Shown here in pieces: positions 8,902-18,262 of a stretch of 64,000 nucleotides of DNA. Origin of the DNA: Marinobacterium lacunae (GTDB taxonomy: Bacteria > Pseudomonadota > Gammaproteobacteria > Pseudomonadales > Balneatricaceae); assembly GCF_000705555.1 (NCBI RefSeq), contig NZ_JMQN01000013.1:62001-126000 (forward strand), in the 5' to 3' direction. Under the pieces are notes generated by a model, which had not been told where the DNA came from, did not search any database, and saw only the letters and a list, made by a program, of their open reading frames with translations. Made by a program: the position numbers and the translations under genes. How positions within the stretch are numbered: position 1 is the first letter of the stretch; every line of letters begins with the position of its first letter.

Positions 8902-10203
8902 TTAATCTGCCAGGTGTTCGACACGGATGCGGATCACTTCGCCGAGGATATCCGGCAGCGCTTCGATCTCGCGAATCGCCTCGTTCATGACCCGCTCGGC
9001 GATACGCTGCGTCAGCAGGATCACCGGCACCTGAGCTTCGGTCGTCTGTTTCTGGATGATCGCCTCGATGTTGATCCCCTTGCCTCCCAGAATACGGGTC
9101 ACATGGGCCAGCACACCCGGACGCTCCACCGCCTGAAGCCTCAGGTAGTAGCCGGTCTCGATATCGTCCACCGGCAGAACCGGCAGATCGGACAGCTGGC
9201 TGGGCTGGAACGCCAGATGCGGAACACGGTTATCACGATCGGCCGTCAGTGTGCGCACCACATCGACAATATCGGCAACGACTGCAGAAGCCGTGGGCTC
9301 TGCACCGGCACCCGGACCGTAGTAAAGGGTCTGCCCGACAGCATCAGCATCCACCAGAACCGCGTTCATCACGCCATTAACGCTGGCCAGCAGAGCAGAC
9401 TGCGGAATCAGGGTCGGATGCACACGCAGTTCGATACCGACATCCGTACGGCGACTGATACCGAGGTGCTTGATCCGAAAGCCAAGCTCTTCGGCGTACT
9501 TCACATCTTCGGTAGTGATCTTGCTGATCCCTTCGGTATACGCCTTGGAGAACTGCAGCGGAATGCCGTAGGCGATTGAGGCCAAAATCGTCAGCTTGTG
9601 GGCAGCGTCGATCCCTTCAACATCAAATGTGGGATCGGCTTCGGCATACCCTAGCTCCTGCGCTTCGGCCAGCACGTCGTCAAACGCCCGCCCCTTGTCG
9701 CGCATCTCGGTCATGATGAAGTTGCCGGTGCCGTTGATAATACCGGCCAACCAATTGATTTTGTTTGCCGCCAAGCCCTCACGGATCGCCTTGATGATCG
9801 GAATACCACCGGCTACGGATGCCTCGAACGCAACCATGACGTTCTTTTCCTGGGCTGCCGCGAAGATCTCGTTACCGTGCACGGCGATCAGCGCCTTGTT
9901 GGCGGTAACCACATGCTTGCCATTCTCGATGGCGGTCATGACCAGGTCGCGGGCGGTGTCATAGCCACCGATGAGTTCGACGACAATGTCGATCTCCGGG
10001 TTGGTCGCCACGGCAAAAATATCGTTGGTAATCTGAATACCGGCAGTATCGCAGCCCGGATGTTCACGCCGTGCGCCGATCTGCTCGACAACAATTCGAC
10101 GCCCTGCACGACGCGCGATCTCCTCGGCGTTGCGCATCAGCACATTGAAGGTACCGCCGCCGACGGTGCCCAGACCACAGATTCCAACTTTTACCGGTTT
10201 CAA
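8902..10203 (-). CDS. hom: Homoserine dehydrogenase (monofunctional, ACT domain), TTG start
   Basis: This enzyme reduces aspartate semialdehyde to homoserine, the branch step towards threonine and methionine. The preferred start is TTG at 10203, giving (M)KPVKVGICGLGTVGGGTF, because GAGGT sits just upstream and this is the pseudomonad-type N-terminus; a TTG eight codons earlier is less well placed. An N-terminal NAD(P)-binding fold (GLGTVGGG), the catalytic segment with AEADPTFDVEG, and a C-terminal ACT domain (about 345-425, RPGVLAHVTRILG) are present. It lacks a fused aspartokinase. Feedback inhibition through the ACT domain is likely from family knowledge. Confidence 0.96.
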   Translation of the reverse strand: MKPVKVGICGLGTVGGGTFNVLMRNAEEIARRAGRRIVVEQIGARREHPGCDTAGIQITNDIFAVATNPEIDIVVELIGGYDTARDLVMTAIENGKHVVTANKALIAVHGNEIFAAAQEKNVMVAFEASVAGGIPIIKAIREGLAANKINWLAGIINGTGNFIMTEMRDKGRAFDDVLAEAQELGYAEADPTFDVEGIDAAHKLTILASIAYGIPLQFSKAYTEGISKITTEDVKYAEELGFRIKHLGISRRTDVGIELRVHPTLIPQSALLASVNGVMNAVLVDADAVGQTLYYGPGAGAEPTASAVVADIVDVVRTLTADRDNRVPHLAFQPSQLSDLPVLPVDDIETGYYLRLQAVERPGVLAHVTRILGGKGINIEAIIQKQTTEAQVPVILLTQRIAERVMNEAIREIEALPDILGEVIRIRVEHLAD

Positions 10204-10321
10204 ACAACACCTCGCTTTGCTTGTCAAAACAACCCGTTAGCCCTCTCTTCGCAACCGCCCTTGCATACAGACGGCCCAGGAGGAGAGAGGACCGACCTCT
10301 CGCGGGCGAAAAATGGGGCCT

Positions 10322-10327
10322 ATTATA
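10322..10327 (-). promoter_or_regulatory. Candidate -10 element (TATAAT) for hom-thrC
   Basis: The minus strand reads a perfect TATAAT immediately after the dsbC terminator and about 120 bases upstream of the hom start. No good -35 hexamer is visible at 16-18 bases, so the promoter would be weak or activator-aided. The position between a terminator and the first gene of hom-thrC supports it. Confidence 0.5.
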
Positions 10328-10361
10328 GCGAAAAGGCGGGATGCGCACTACGCATCCCGCC
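10328..10361 (-). terminator. Rho-independent terminator after dsbC
   Basis: The minus strand has an eleven-base-pair perfect stem (GGCGGGATGCG with CGCATCCCGCC) and a five-base loop, followed by TTTTCGC. It separates the xerD-dsbC unit from hom-thrC. Confidence 0.8.
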
Positions 10362-10394
10362 TGTTTTGGATCGCTTTGTATCGATAGCGGTGGC

Positions 10395-11120
10395 TCAGAG
10401 CCCCAGCACTTTGGCCAGCTGCTCGGCTGGCAGGTAACCCGGCAACAGACGACCATCATCCAGCACCAATGCTGGGGTTCCTGTTACACCCAGCTGCTGT
10501 CCGATTGCGAATTGCTCCATGACCGGGTTGTCGCAAGCGACGGGCTTCAGGTTCTCGCCGTTCTTGGCGCGCGTCATCAGCGCACGACGTTCATCACCCT
10601 CAGCACACCATATCGCACTCATCTTGGCGGCAGCGGCTGAACGAGCACCACCCCGGGGAAAGGCCAGATAATCGACCTGAACCCCCATGTCGTTCAGCTT
10701 GGCGACTTCGTCATGCAGCTTGCGACAGTAACCACAGTCCACGTCGGTAAAGACCTGGAGATGCGCCTTGCGCTCTCCCTTGGCAGGGAAAATCACCCGC
10801 TGTTCAGCGGGAATACCCGCCAGCGCCTTGACCCTGACATCTTTCAGACGCTCTTCGGTAAGGCTGACCAGATTGCCGCTTTGTATCTGATATAGCTCGC
10901 CCGCGAGGATATACTCCGCCTTGTCATCGGTATAGAGCACCTCTCCGCTACTGAGCACCACCTCGTACAACCCGGCCATCGGCGCTTCGGAAACACTCTC
11001 GACGCTCAAACGGCTGTCGAAGGACTGGATACGTTCAGCGATGCGATCCCGCACGGTATCGGCGGCAAGCACGCTCTGGGACATCACACACAACAGAAGA
11101 GCGGCAGCAAACGCGCGCAT
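10395..11120 (-). CDS. dsbC: Periplasmic thiol:disulfide isomerase DsbC
   Basis: The 241-residue product has a signal peptide (MRAFAAALLLCVMSQSVLA, cleavage near residues 19-20), an N-terminal dimerisation domain and a thioredoxin-like domain with the active site CGYC at 129-132 and the cis-proline in GVTGTPALVL. DsbC reshuffles wrong disulfides in the periplasm and is kept reduced by DsbD. A second cysteine pair (IWC and VACDN) matches the structural disulfide of the family. GGAGG precedes the ATG. It lies directly downstream of xerD, as in pseudomonads. Confidence 0.95.
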   Translation of the reverse strand: MRAFAAALLLCVMSQSVLAADTVRDRIAERIQSFDSRLSVESVSEAPMAGLYEVVLSSGEVLYTDDKAEYILAGELYQIQSGNLVSLTEERLKDVRVKALAGIPAEQRVIFPAKGERKAHLQVFTDVDCGYCRKLHDEVAKLNDMGVQVDYLAFPRGGARSAAAAKMSAIWCAEGDERRALMTRAKNGENLKPVACDNPVMEQFAIGQQLGVTGTPALVLDDGRLLPGYLPAEQLAKVLGL

Positions 11121-11194
11121 AACAACCTCCGATAACCTTCCATTTCATTGGGCTCGGCAGTGTAACACCGACTCACCGTACATACCGCAACGCA

Positions 11195-12124
11195 TTAACC
11201 CCGCGGATGATGATCCCGATGCAGCGCCTGCAGTCTGGCCGTCGCCACATGGGTATATATCTGCGTTGTCGACAAGCTCGAATGGCCAAGCAGCATCTGT
11301 ACCACACGCAGATCGGCACCATGGTTGAGCAGATGCGTTGCAAACGCATGCCTGAGCACATGCGGCGAGATCGGCTTATCGATCCCCGCCTCCACCGCAT
11401 AGCGTTTGATCCTGTGCCAAAAGGTCTGCCGCGTCATCGGCTGACCTAATCGACTCAGGAATATGTGTTCGACGCGCATATCGGACCCAAGTTCCGGGCG
11501 CGCGTCCTGCAGATAGCGCGATAACCACAACAGCGCCTCGTCACCGACCGGCAGCATACGCTCCTTATCGCCCTTGCCAACGATACGCAACACACCTATA
11601 CGACGGTTAAGCTCCTCCAGGCGCAACTCGACCAGCTCCGACACGCGCAGGCCGCAGGCATAGAGCAGCTCCAGCATGGTTCTGTCACGCAAACCCAGCG
11701 CTGTCGATACATCAGGCGCTGCCAGCAGTGCCTCAACGTCGTTTTCGGTCAGCGTTTTCGGCAAGGGACGCCCTCGGCGGGGACTGTCGATATTCAATGT
11801 GGGATCGCTGGATACCAGATGTTCACGCAGGAGGTAACGGTAGAAGCCGCGCAGCGTCGACAGCAAACGCGCAGTGGATGCCGGGCGCAGCTGCTGCTCG
11901 ACGCGCCACTGAAGATGCCGCTGCAGATCGCGCCGGTCGATCTCGGACAGGCGCAGGCGGCGCTGATTGAGCCAACAGGCAAAGTGGTTCAGATCACGCG
12001 CATAGGAAGCGCGGGTATTGTCACTCAGTCCACGTTCAAGCCACAGGTGATCAAGATACTGGCCGATAAGTGCTTGGTCCTCGGCAGCGGGCAGCTTCGC
12101 CCGCCGCCTTCGGTCTTCACTCAA
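11195..12124 (-). CDS. xerD: Tyrosine recombinase XerD, TTG start
   Basis: A 309-residue site-specific recombinase that with XerC resolves chromosome dimers at dif under FtsK control. The catalytic residues of the tyrosine recombinase family are all present: R160 (CGLRVSELV), K184 (GKGDKERMLP), H255 and R258 (HVLRHAFATHLL), H281 (LLGHSSLSTTQIYTH) and Y290. The start is a TTG that overlaps the stop of the upstream gene (TTGA), preceded by GAGG. XerD rather than XerC is favoured by the xerD-dsbC-hom neighbourhood. Confidence 0.92.
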   Translation of the reverse strand: MSEDRRRRAKLPAAEDQALIGQYLDHLWLERGLSDNTRASYARDLNHFACWLNQRRLRLSEIDRRDLQRHLQWRVEQQLRPASTARLLSTLRGFYRYLLREHLVSSDPTLNIDSPRRGRPLPKTLTENDVEALLAAPDVSTALGLRDRTMLELLYACGLRVSELVELRLEELNRRIGVLRIVGKGDKERMLPVGDEALLWLSRYLQDARPELGSDMRVEHIFLSRLGQPMTRQTFWHRIKRYAVEAGIDKPISPHVLRHAFATHLLNHGADLRVVQMLLGHSSLSTTQIYTHVATARLQALHRDHHPRG

Positions 12125-13545
12125 CGATATACCTCGACAGAGCTGATCTGATCAAACTCCAGCGGGTATACAATCACCCCCCTGTCGACGCGCTGTTCGA
12201 TCTTCAGGGTTCCGTTGCGCGCATCGACGATGCGGCCCTCGAACCGGTTACCAAGGTCGGTGCGCACGCGCACCGGCAAGCCCTGAGCGTCGGCCAACTG
12301 GGTAAGCGAAATCGAGCGATACTGCTTGGGTTCCGGTTTGGGCTCACGCTTGGGTAAGCCGCGCAGAATATCATCCTCATCCGACATCGCAGACTCAGCG
12401 GCAGACTCCTCCACCTCGGCAACAACCGCCTCAGCAGCGCTGGCCTCTGCGGCAGCCACGACATCTGCAACCGCAGACTCCCGCTCAACCACTCTCGGAG
12501 CCGACGCAACCTTGGGCTCTACCATCACCGAATTCCAGTCGATGGAATCGATCGCCAGACGCTTGTCATTCAGAGAAACGCCGATATTGAGCCGGTCGAC
12601 CAGCTGTGTCGGCGATCCAAGGCTGGCCATCACCTCGGCCCCCAGCCCGCCCGGCGGCTCCACGGTAATTGTCGCGCGTCCTCTGGGCTTGTTCATGCCG
12701 TTGTAGAGATCCCAGAGTAGCTCCGGAAGGTCGACACCCTGCGTCAGCAGCCACTCGCGCATCAGGCGCTCATGCTCAGCCAGGTACTGATCGACCTCTA
12801 CACCCGATTCCTTGGCGCAAAACTTGTTTCGCCGCGCATTGTATCCGGCATCCTGATAGCTCGCCTCGATACGACGCAAACGGGGGTTGGCGGCCAGAAT
12901 CTGAGCGGGCGCGTAGTTATCACCCGTGACGGACAACTCAAGCGCTACACTGCTTTGCCCAAAACCCGAGAGGTCGGTATCGGCATTGAGACGGATACGG
13001 CGATTGTGTGGTTCGAGCGCCATCGAGACCGCCATATCCATGGCCATACGCTTGTAGCCCATTTTACCGAGCGCCTCGACATCGATTCGGGTGAGCGCTC
13101 CGCAGCCCAACGCATCGGGGCTGACAACACCCGGCGAAAGCGCCTCGGCCGCGGCCGCCTGCTCGGCCAGCGTCTTGACCAGCTTGCTGGAAAGATCGAC
13201 CTCAACCTGCTTGACGACAAACCCCAGTTGCAGAGGCAGGTCACCGGACTCGATGCGTCCCTGCGGATCAAAGAAGAACAGCGGATCCTGGGAGCGCACA
13301 CGGATCGACTCCACGGGAATACGCGTGCCGTCCTGATTCAGGGTAATACTGACACCGTCAAGCCCCACCTCTCCACGAGGATCGGCGTAGATCGCGCCGT
13401 ACTCCACGCGGGCAAAAGGCGCCGCCTGCTCGACCAGCTGGTCTGCATAACGCTTCACCTGATACCAGTAGAAACCGTAACCGCCCGCTATAACCAGCGC
13501 CGGCAGCAGCACCAGAAAGACGAATCCGATGGCCAGCTTGCGCAT
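12121..13545 (-). CDS. Membrane-anchored protein of unknown function with C-terminal Sm-like segment
   Basis: A 474-residue protein with one N-terminal membrane helix (residues 5-27, FVFLVLLPALVIAGGYGFYW) and the rest probably periplasmic. Residues about 40-330 form a long beta-rich region. A low-complexity Ala/Glu-rich linker follows (about 355-395). The last 60 residues (QGLPVRVRTDLGNRFEGRIV onward to ISSVEVYR) resemble a small Sm/SH3-like barrel by eye. GGGAG precedes the ATG. Its stop overlaps the xerD start, so it heads the xerD-dsbC transcript. I do not recognise the main domain and propose no function. Confidence 0.75.
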   Translation of the reverse strand: MRKLAIGFVFLVLLPALVIAGGYGFYWYQVKRYADQLVEQAAPFARVEYGAIYADPRGEVGLDGVSITLNQDGTRIPVESIRVRSQDPLFFFDPQGRIESGDLPLQLGFVVKQVEVDLSSKLVKTLAEQAAAAEALSPGVVSPDALGCGALTRIDVEALGKMGYKRMAMDMAVSMALEPHNRRIRLNADTDLSGFGQSSVALELSVTGDNYAPAQILAANPRLRRIEASYQDAGYNARRNKFCAKESGVEVDQYLAEHERLMREWLLTQGVDLPELLWDLYNGMNKPRGRATITVEPPGGLGAEVMASLGSPTQLVDRLNIGVSLNDKRLAIDSIDWNSVMVEPKVASAPRVVERESAVADVVAAAEASAAEAVVAEVEESAAESAMSDEDDILRGLPKREPKPEPKQYRSISLTQLADAQGLPVRVRTDLGNRFEGRIVDARNGTLKIEQRVDRGVIVYPLEFDQISSVEVYR

Positions 13546-13637
13546 CCGCCACTCCCTCTTGTTGTTGGCTTATTCGGACGATTCTAAGGTGAGGAAAGAA
13601 AAATGGCGAGTTAAAGACTTGCGACAGATCACAACAA

Positions 13638-13665
13638 CAAAAAGGGCGGCCCTGAGGCCGCCCTT
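13638..13665 (-). terminator. Rho-independent terminator after rplS
   Basis: A ten-base-pair stem (AAGGGCGGCC with GGCCGCCCTT) with a four-base loop is followed on the minus strand by TTTTTG. It ends the rpsP-rimM-trmD-rplS transcript. Confidence 0.85.
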
Positions 13666-13692
13666 CCCGGAAGCTGATGCGATCCAGATCGC

Positions 13693-14049
13693 TTAACCCA
13701 GCTTTTCCTTGATGCGCGCAGACTTACCGCTACGCTCACGCAGGTAGTACAGCTTAGCCTGGCGCACGTCACCGCGACGCTTGACTTCGATACCTTCTAC
13801 AGTCGGGCTGTAGGTCTGGAAGGTACGCTCAACGCCCACACCGTGAGAGATCTTACGTACGGTGAAAGCAGAGTTCAGGCCGCGGTTACGCTTGCCGATT
13901 ACAACGCCTTCGAACGCCTGCAGACGGCTACGGCTGCCTTCCACTACACGTACCTGGATTACAACGGTGTCGCCCGGTGCAAACGCCGGAACTTCTTTTT
14001 TAGTCTGTTCAGCTTCGATCTGCTGAATGATCAGGTTTTTGCTGCTCAT
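13693..14049 (-). CDS. rplS: 50S ribosomal protein L19
   Basis: The 118-residue product contains the L19 hallmarks [37 protein letters not shown] and [17 protein letters not shown]19 sits at the 30S-50S interface. It is the last gene of the rpsP-rimM-trmD-rplS operon, preceded by AGGAGCG and followed by a strong terminator. Confidence 0.99.
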   Translation of the reverse strand: MSSKNLIIQQIEAEQTKKEVPAFAPGDTVVIQVRVVEGSRSRLQAFEGVVIGKRNRGLNSAFTVRKISHGVGVERTFQTYSPTVEGIEVKRRGDVRQAKLYYLRERSGKSARIKEKLG

Positions 14050-14058
14050 CGCTCGCTC

Positions 14059-14814
14059 CTAATTTTCACCCGCCTGCCCTTTGGCCTCGCGGATATATTC
14101 GCTTAACAGCGCTTGCTGCTCCGGGTTCAGTTCGATCTGTTCCAGCAGGTCAGGCCTTCGCGCCCAGGTGCGCCCCAACTGTTGCTTGAGACGCCAGCGC
14201 CGTATCTGCTCATGATTACCGCTAAGCAGCACATCCGGCACCTCCATGCCCTCCAGTGATTCCGGCCGGGTGTAGTGCGGACAATCGAGAAGCCCTTCAT
14301 AGAAGGAGTCTTCGACTGCCGAATCGCTGTGTCCGAGCACGCCGGGCACCAATCGCGACACCGCATCCACCATCACCATCGCAGGCAACTCGCCGCCGCT
14401 GAGAACGAAGTCACCGAGTGACCACTCCTCATCGACGTCGGACTGGATCAAACGCTCATCGATACCCTCGTAGCGACCCGCTACCAGAATCAATTTTTGC
14501 GTCTTAGCCAGTTCAGCAACTCCGGCCTGATCCAGTCTGCGCCCCTGAGGGGACAGATAGATCACCCGGGCACCCTCGCCCGCGGCGGTTTTCGCCGCCT
14601 GAATCGCATCACGCAGCGGCTGAACCTTCATCAGCATCCCGGGGCCGCCACCATAGGGGCGATCATCCACGGTACGGTGCCGGTCATGCGTGAAGTCACG
14701 CGGATTCCAGCACTGGACGCTGATCAGCTCATTGCGCACTGCCCGCCCCGTGACGCCGTAGCGGGTAACCGCCTCGAACATCTCCGGGAACAGGGATACG
14801 ATCCCGAACCACAC
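14059..14814 (-). CDS. trmD: tRNA (guanine-37-N1)-methyltransferase TrmD, GTG start
   Basis: TrmD methylates G37 of tRNAs reading CNN and CGG codons, preventing +1 frameshifts. The 251-residue product begins (M)[12 protein letters not shown] from a GTG codon with GGAG nine bases upstream. It contains the SPOUT-knot segments [24 protein letters not shown] and [17 protein letters not shown]. It follows rimM with only three bases between. Confidence 0.98.
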   Translation of the reverse strand: MWFGIVSLFPEMFEAVTRYGVTGRAVRNELISVQCWNPRDFTHDRHRTVDDRPYGGGPGMLMKVQPLRDAIQAAKTAAGEGARVIYLSPQGRRLDQAGVAELAKTQKLILVAGRYEGIDERLIQSDVDEEWSLGDFVLSGGELPAMVMVDAVSRLVPGVLGHSDSAVEDSFYEGLLDCPHYTRPESLEGMEVPDVLLSGNHEQIRRWRLKQQLGRTWARRPDLLEQIELNPEQQALLSEYIREAKGQAGEN

Positions 14815-14817
14815 GAC

Positions 14818-15351
14818 TCAGAACTCCGGGTCCCAATCGACCCGCATAGTGCCTGAATCCAGATCAATCTCTTTAATCACCTGATCCGGCAGCCAAGGCA
14901 GCAACCGCTCTTCGCGATCGATGCTCTCGTCCGTACCTTTAACCACCAGCACGTCGTTCGCACCGGTTTCCATCAGATGATCCACCCGACCCAGCAACAC
15001 GCCGGATTCGGTATATACCAACAGGTTTTCCAACTGGCTCCAGTAGTACTCGCCCGGTTTAAGATCCGGCAGTTCCGTTTTCGGAACCGCTATCTCAACA
15101 TTCGTGAAAGCGCGTGCTTTCTCCGGTGCGTCTATACCGTCCAGCTGGGCAATCAGGCCTTTGCCATGCTTCTTGGCCCCGACCCGCTTCAGCGGAGTCC
15201 AGGCGCCGTTCTTGCGAACCAGCCATGGCGAGTAGGTCAGGATGTTCTCCATCGGGTCGGTGTAGGAATAGACCTTGATCCAGCCCTGTACACCATAGGT
15301 GGCAGTGAAGCGCCCGAGTACAACAACGTCCTCTTCGCGGAATTCACTCAT
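14818..15351 (-). CDS. rimM: 16S rRNA-processing protein RimM
   Basis: RimM is a late 30S maturation factor that binds S19 near the 16S head. The 177-residue product starts MSEFREEDVVVLGRFTATYG, and the N-terminal RimM domain (GVQGWIKVYSYTD) is followed by a PRC-barrel domain with GEYYWSQLENL and a C-terminal LLPWLPDQVI segment. The ATG at 15351 is chosen over an upstream TTG at 15372 because it gives the family N-terminus. Gene order in the operon supports the call. Confidence 0.97.
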   Translation of the reverse strand: MSEFREEDVVVLGRFTATYGVQGWIKVYSYTDPMENILTYSPWLVRKNGAWTPLKRVGAKKHGKGLIAQLDGIDAPEKARAFTNVEIAVPKTELPDLKPGEYYWSQLENLLVYTESGVLLGRVDHLMETGANDVLVVKGTDESIDREERLLPWLPDQVIKEIDLDSGTMRVDWDPEF

Positions 15352-15381
15352 CCCAACTGGCCTGCCCGTCAACCTTGTTAC

Positions 15382-15633
15382 TTACTGTGCTGCTTTACGT
15401 GCTTCTTTGATCAGCTGAGCTACGCGCTCAGAAGGCTGAGCGCCTTTGCCGATCCAGTAATCAACACGTTCCAGGTTGACGCGCAGTTTCTCTTCCTGAC
15501 CGCGAGCGACCGGGTTGAAGAAACCGACCCGCTCAATAAAGCGGCTGTCACGCGCAAAGCGCGAATCGGCAACAGTAATCTGATAAAACGGACGCTTTTT
15601 AGCGCCACCACGAGACAAACGAATAGTGACCAT
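15382..15633 (-). CDS. rpsP: 30S ribosomal protein S16
   Basis: The 83-residue product begins [20 protein letters not shown] and carries [19 protein letters not shown], the S16 signature. S16 is an early 16S-binding assembly protein. AGGGG lies upstream of the ATG. It is the first gene of the rpsP-rimM-trmD-rplS operon and lies downstream of ffh, the usual gammaproteobacterial arrangement. Confidence 0.99.
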   Translation of the reverse strand: MVTIRLSRGGAKKRPFYQITVADSRFARDSRFIERVGFFNPVARGQEEKLRVNLERVDYWIGKGAQPSERVAQLIKEARKAAQ

Positions 15634-15834
15634 GCGCTGGACCCCTTTATTTCGCGAGATGGGTTTTAGGATCGCCCATCGTTTTAGTTACCTCAAAGCC
15701 AGACCAATGCCCGGCCCGGAGGGCCAATCAGCCAGCCACACGGATGTAGCCGACAAAAATCAGGGCGGCAATTCTACGTGAATACGCCACCCGATAAAAG
15801 CTGTTTCGTGCAAATTTTAGCCAACAGCGCACGT

Positions 15835-17217
15835 TTACATGCGCGGGAAACCGCCACCGCCTCCCATTCCTGGCGGCAGCATGCCTTTCATGCCCCGTGC
15901 CAGTTTGGCCATACCGCCTTTGGATCCGAACTTTTTCATCATCTTGGACATCTGTTTGTGCTGCTTGAGCAACCGATTGATATCCTGAATCTGTGTGCCT
16001 GACCCCATGGCGATACGGCGTTTGCGTGAGCCGTTGATGATATCGGGATTACGACGCTCCTTCGGTGTCATCGAGTTGATGATCACCTCCATCTGCTTCA
16101 TGCCCTTTTCGGCCTGAGCACTCTGCGCCGCCTGTGCCATCTGGCCCATACCGGGCAGCTTCTCCAGCATCGCCATCATGCCGCCCATGTTATTCATCTG
16201 CTGAAGCTGCTCACGGAAGTCTTCCAGATCGAAGCCTTTGCCCTTGGACACCTTCTTGGCGAATTTCTCCGCCTTATCCTTGTCGATCTTGCGCTCCGCT
16301 TCCTCGATCAGTGACAGCACGTCACCCATCCCGAGAATACGGGATGCCACACGATCCGGATGGAAGGGTTCAAGCGCGTCACTCTTCTCGCCAATACCGA
16401 GGAACTTGATCGGCTTGCCGGTGATATGACGCACCGACAGCGCAGCACCGCCACGGGCATCACCGTCGGTCTTGGTCAGAATCACACCGGTCAGCGGCAG
16501 CACCTCGTTGAAGGCGCGTGCGGTGTTGGCCGCATCCTGACCGGTCATGGAGTCGACCACGAACAGGGTTTCCACCGGCTTGACCGCGGCATTAAGTCGC
16601 TTGATCTCATCCATCATGTCGGTATCGACATGCAGACGACCGGCAGTATCGAGAATCACGACATCATGGTGCTGAATACGGGCATGTCCGATAGCGCCAT
16701 TGGCGATATCCACCGGATCCTGATCCGCACTGGAGGGGAAGAAATCCACGCCGACTTCACCGGCCAGCGTTTCCAACTGGCGGATCGCCGCCGGACGGTA
16801 GATATCCGCCGACACCACCAGTACTTTTTTCTTCTTGCGCTCTTTAAGGAAGCGCGCGAGCTTGCCGACGGAGGTGGTTTTACCGGCACCCTGCAGACCC
16901 GCCATCATGATCACGGCCGGCGGCTGAGCGGAAAGATCGAGTTCTTCGTTGGCTTGGCCCATCACTTTGACCAGCTCTTCGTTGACGATCTTGACGAAGA
17001 CCTGGCCAGGGCTCAGGCTTTTGGCAACCTCCTGACCGACCGCCCGCTCCTTGACGCCGTTGATGAACTCCTTGACCACCGGCAGCGCCACGTCGGCCTC
17101 GAGCAGCGCCATGCGCACTTCACGCAGGGTGCCCTTGATGTTCTCTTCGGTCAGTTTTGCCTGACCGGTGACGCTGCGCAGCGTCTGCGTTAGCCGTTCT
17201 GTCAGATTATCGAACAT
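15835..17217 (-). CDS. ffh: Signal recognition particle GTPase Ffh (SRP54)
   Basis: Ffh binds signal sequences and 4.5S RNA and delivers ribosomes to FtsY. The 460-residue product has the N domain (1-90), the G domain with P-loop GLQGAGKTTSVGKLA (about 108-122), DTAGRLHVD and TKTDGDARGGAALS, and the M domain with the RNA-binding GSGTQIQDINRLLKQ and methionine-rich flexible segments. It ends in MLPPGMGGGGGFPRM, a typical Met/Gly-rich tail. AGAGG precedes the ATG. Confidence 0.98.
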   Translation of the reverse strand: MFDNLTERLTQTLRSVTGQAKLTEENIKGTLREVRMALLEADVALPVVKEFINGVKERAVGQEVAKSLSPGQVFVKIVNEELVKVMGQANEELDLSAQPPAVIMMAGLQGAGKTTSVGKLARFLKERKKKKVLVVSADIYRPAAIRQLETLAGEVGVDFFPSSADQDPVDIANGAIGHARIQHHDVVILDTAGRLHVDTDMMDEIKRLNAAVKPVETLFVVDSMTGQDAANTARAFNEVLPLTGVILTKTDGDARGGAALSVRHITGKPIKFLGIGEKSDALEPFHPDRVASRILGMGDVLSLIEEAERKIDKDKAEKFAKKVSKGKGFDLEDFREQLQQMNNMGGMMAMLEKLPGMGQMAQAAQSAQAEKGMKQMEVIINSMTPKERRNPDIINGSRKRRIAMGSGTQIQDINRLLKQHKQMSKMMKKFGSKGGMAKLARGMKGMLPPGMGGGGGFPRM

Positions 17218-17472
17218 GAAAAACCTCTGCCTTGGGCACCATCAGGGATTGCAACAGTGGGTGCCGGTATTGCTAAGAGTGCGCATTATACAGGAGTGCC
17301 AAGGGGCGGCGCACCACACCATGCAAAGTAAGCCCATAGGAATGTGGCGTGCAGTGCTCTACCTGCCAGACGCAGGAATCTGACAGCGAATCGGATTCGA
17401 CTTGTGACTCCGCACCGCCTGACCACGCCCGGAACATTCCGAACCAATTTCACGCACAAATAAAATGGTTAT

Positions 17473-17486
17473 TTGACATAAGACAA
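17473..17486 (+). promoter_or_regulatory. Possible FNR/ANR-like box upstream of ompW
   Basis: TTGAC-N4-GACAA resembles the FNR consensus TTGAT-N4-ATCAA with two mismatches. It lies about 127 bases upstream of ompW in the 395-base ffh-ompW gap. In enterobacteria ompW responds to oxygen through FNR, which makes the site plausible but not demonstrated. The rest of this gap (17218-17612) shows no gene; it must hold the ffh and ompW promoters. Confidence 0.3.
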
Positions 17487-17612
17487 TAATCTCCATCACC
17501 GCCATATTACTGCTCTGCAACATTGCGCCAGATCATGATCTCTCCGGTGGCACTCATATCTAATCACCCCATCAACCTTCAACTGTATATCTAATTTTTC
17601 TGGAGTGAATTC

Positions 17613-18206
17613 ATGGATAAGAAGTTACTGTCAGCTGTCGTGGGCACTGCCCTTCTCGCCGCAGCATCCAATGCAATGGCCTATGAGGCCGGTGATATGC
17701 TCCTGCGTGTCGGTGCAGCCAATGTAAATCCCCATGCCAGCGATAACCTGGGGCTGGATGTCGAAGACGATACTCAGCTTGGCCTCACCGGGGTTTACAT
17801 GCTGAGCTCCAACATCGGGCTAGAGCTTTTGGCAGCCACACCGTTCAAACATGACATCGTGGCTGGCGGTACGAAGGTGGGCGAAACCAAACAACTGCCC
17901 CCGACGCTGTCGCTACAGTTCTACCCGATGGACGCTGGTTCCGCCTTCCAACCCTACGTCAGCGCCGGACTGAACTACACCACGTTCTTCTCGGAGGAAA
18001 GCATACTGGGTGATACCAAGCTTGATGACTCCTGGGGACTGGCGTTTGGCATCGGCATGGATTATGCGATCAACGAAAACCTGTTGATCAACGCCGCGGC
18101 ATGGAAGATCGATATTGATACTGAGGTTTCAGTCGATGGAACCAAAGTCGGTACCCAGAAAATTGACCCGACCGTAGTCATGCTTTCTCTGGGTTACAAA
18201 TTCTGA
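17613..18206 (+). CDS. ompW: OmpW-family outer-membrane protein
   Basis: A 197-residue protein with a signal peptide (MDKKLLSAVVGTALLAAASNAMA, cleavage near residue 23). It should form an eight-stranded outer-membrane barrel ending in the BAM-type terminal aromatic signal GYKF. Family motifs include AGDMLLRVGAANVNPH, YMLSSNIGLELLAATPFKHDI and YVSAGLNYTTFF. OmpW barrels have a narrow hydrophobic channel and are tied to stress or small hydrophobic compounds. GGAG precedes the ATG. It stands alone, followed by a terminator. Confidence 0.93.
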   Translation: MDKKLLSAVVGTALLAAASNAMAYEAGDMLLRVGAANVNPHASDNLGLDVEDDTQLGLTGVYMLSSNIGLELLAATPFKHDIVAGGTKVGETKQLPPTLSLQFYPMDAGSAFQPYVSAGLNYTTFFSEESILGDTKLDDSWGLAFGIGMDYAINENLLINAAAWKIDIDTEVSVDGTKVGTQKIDPTVVMLSLGYKF

Positions 18207-18230
18207 CCACCCGCCACCTCACTCAAGACT

Positions 18231-18262
18231 AAGGCCGCCGACCACGCGGCCTTCGTTTTGTC
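18231..18262 (+). terminator. Rho-independent terminator after ompW
   Basis: A perfect eight-base-pair stem (AAGGCCGC with GCGGCCTT) with a seven-base loop is followed by CGTTTTGT, 24 bases past the ompW stop codon. Confidence 0.8.

Noticed and set aside
15700-15735. Terminator in the ffh-rpsP gap
   Set aside because: A short GGCCC/GGGCC stem is present but without a U-run, and the rest of the gap only needs a promoter for rpsP.
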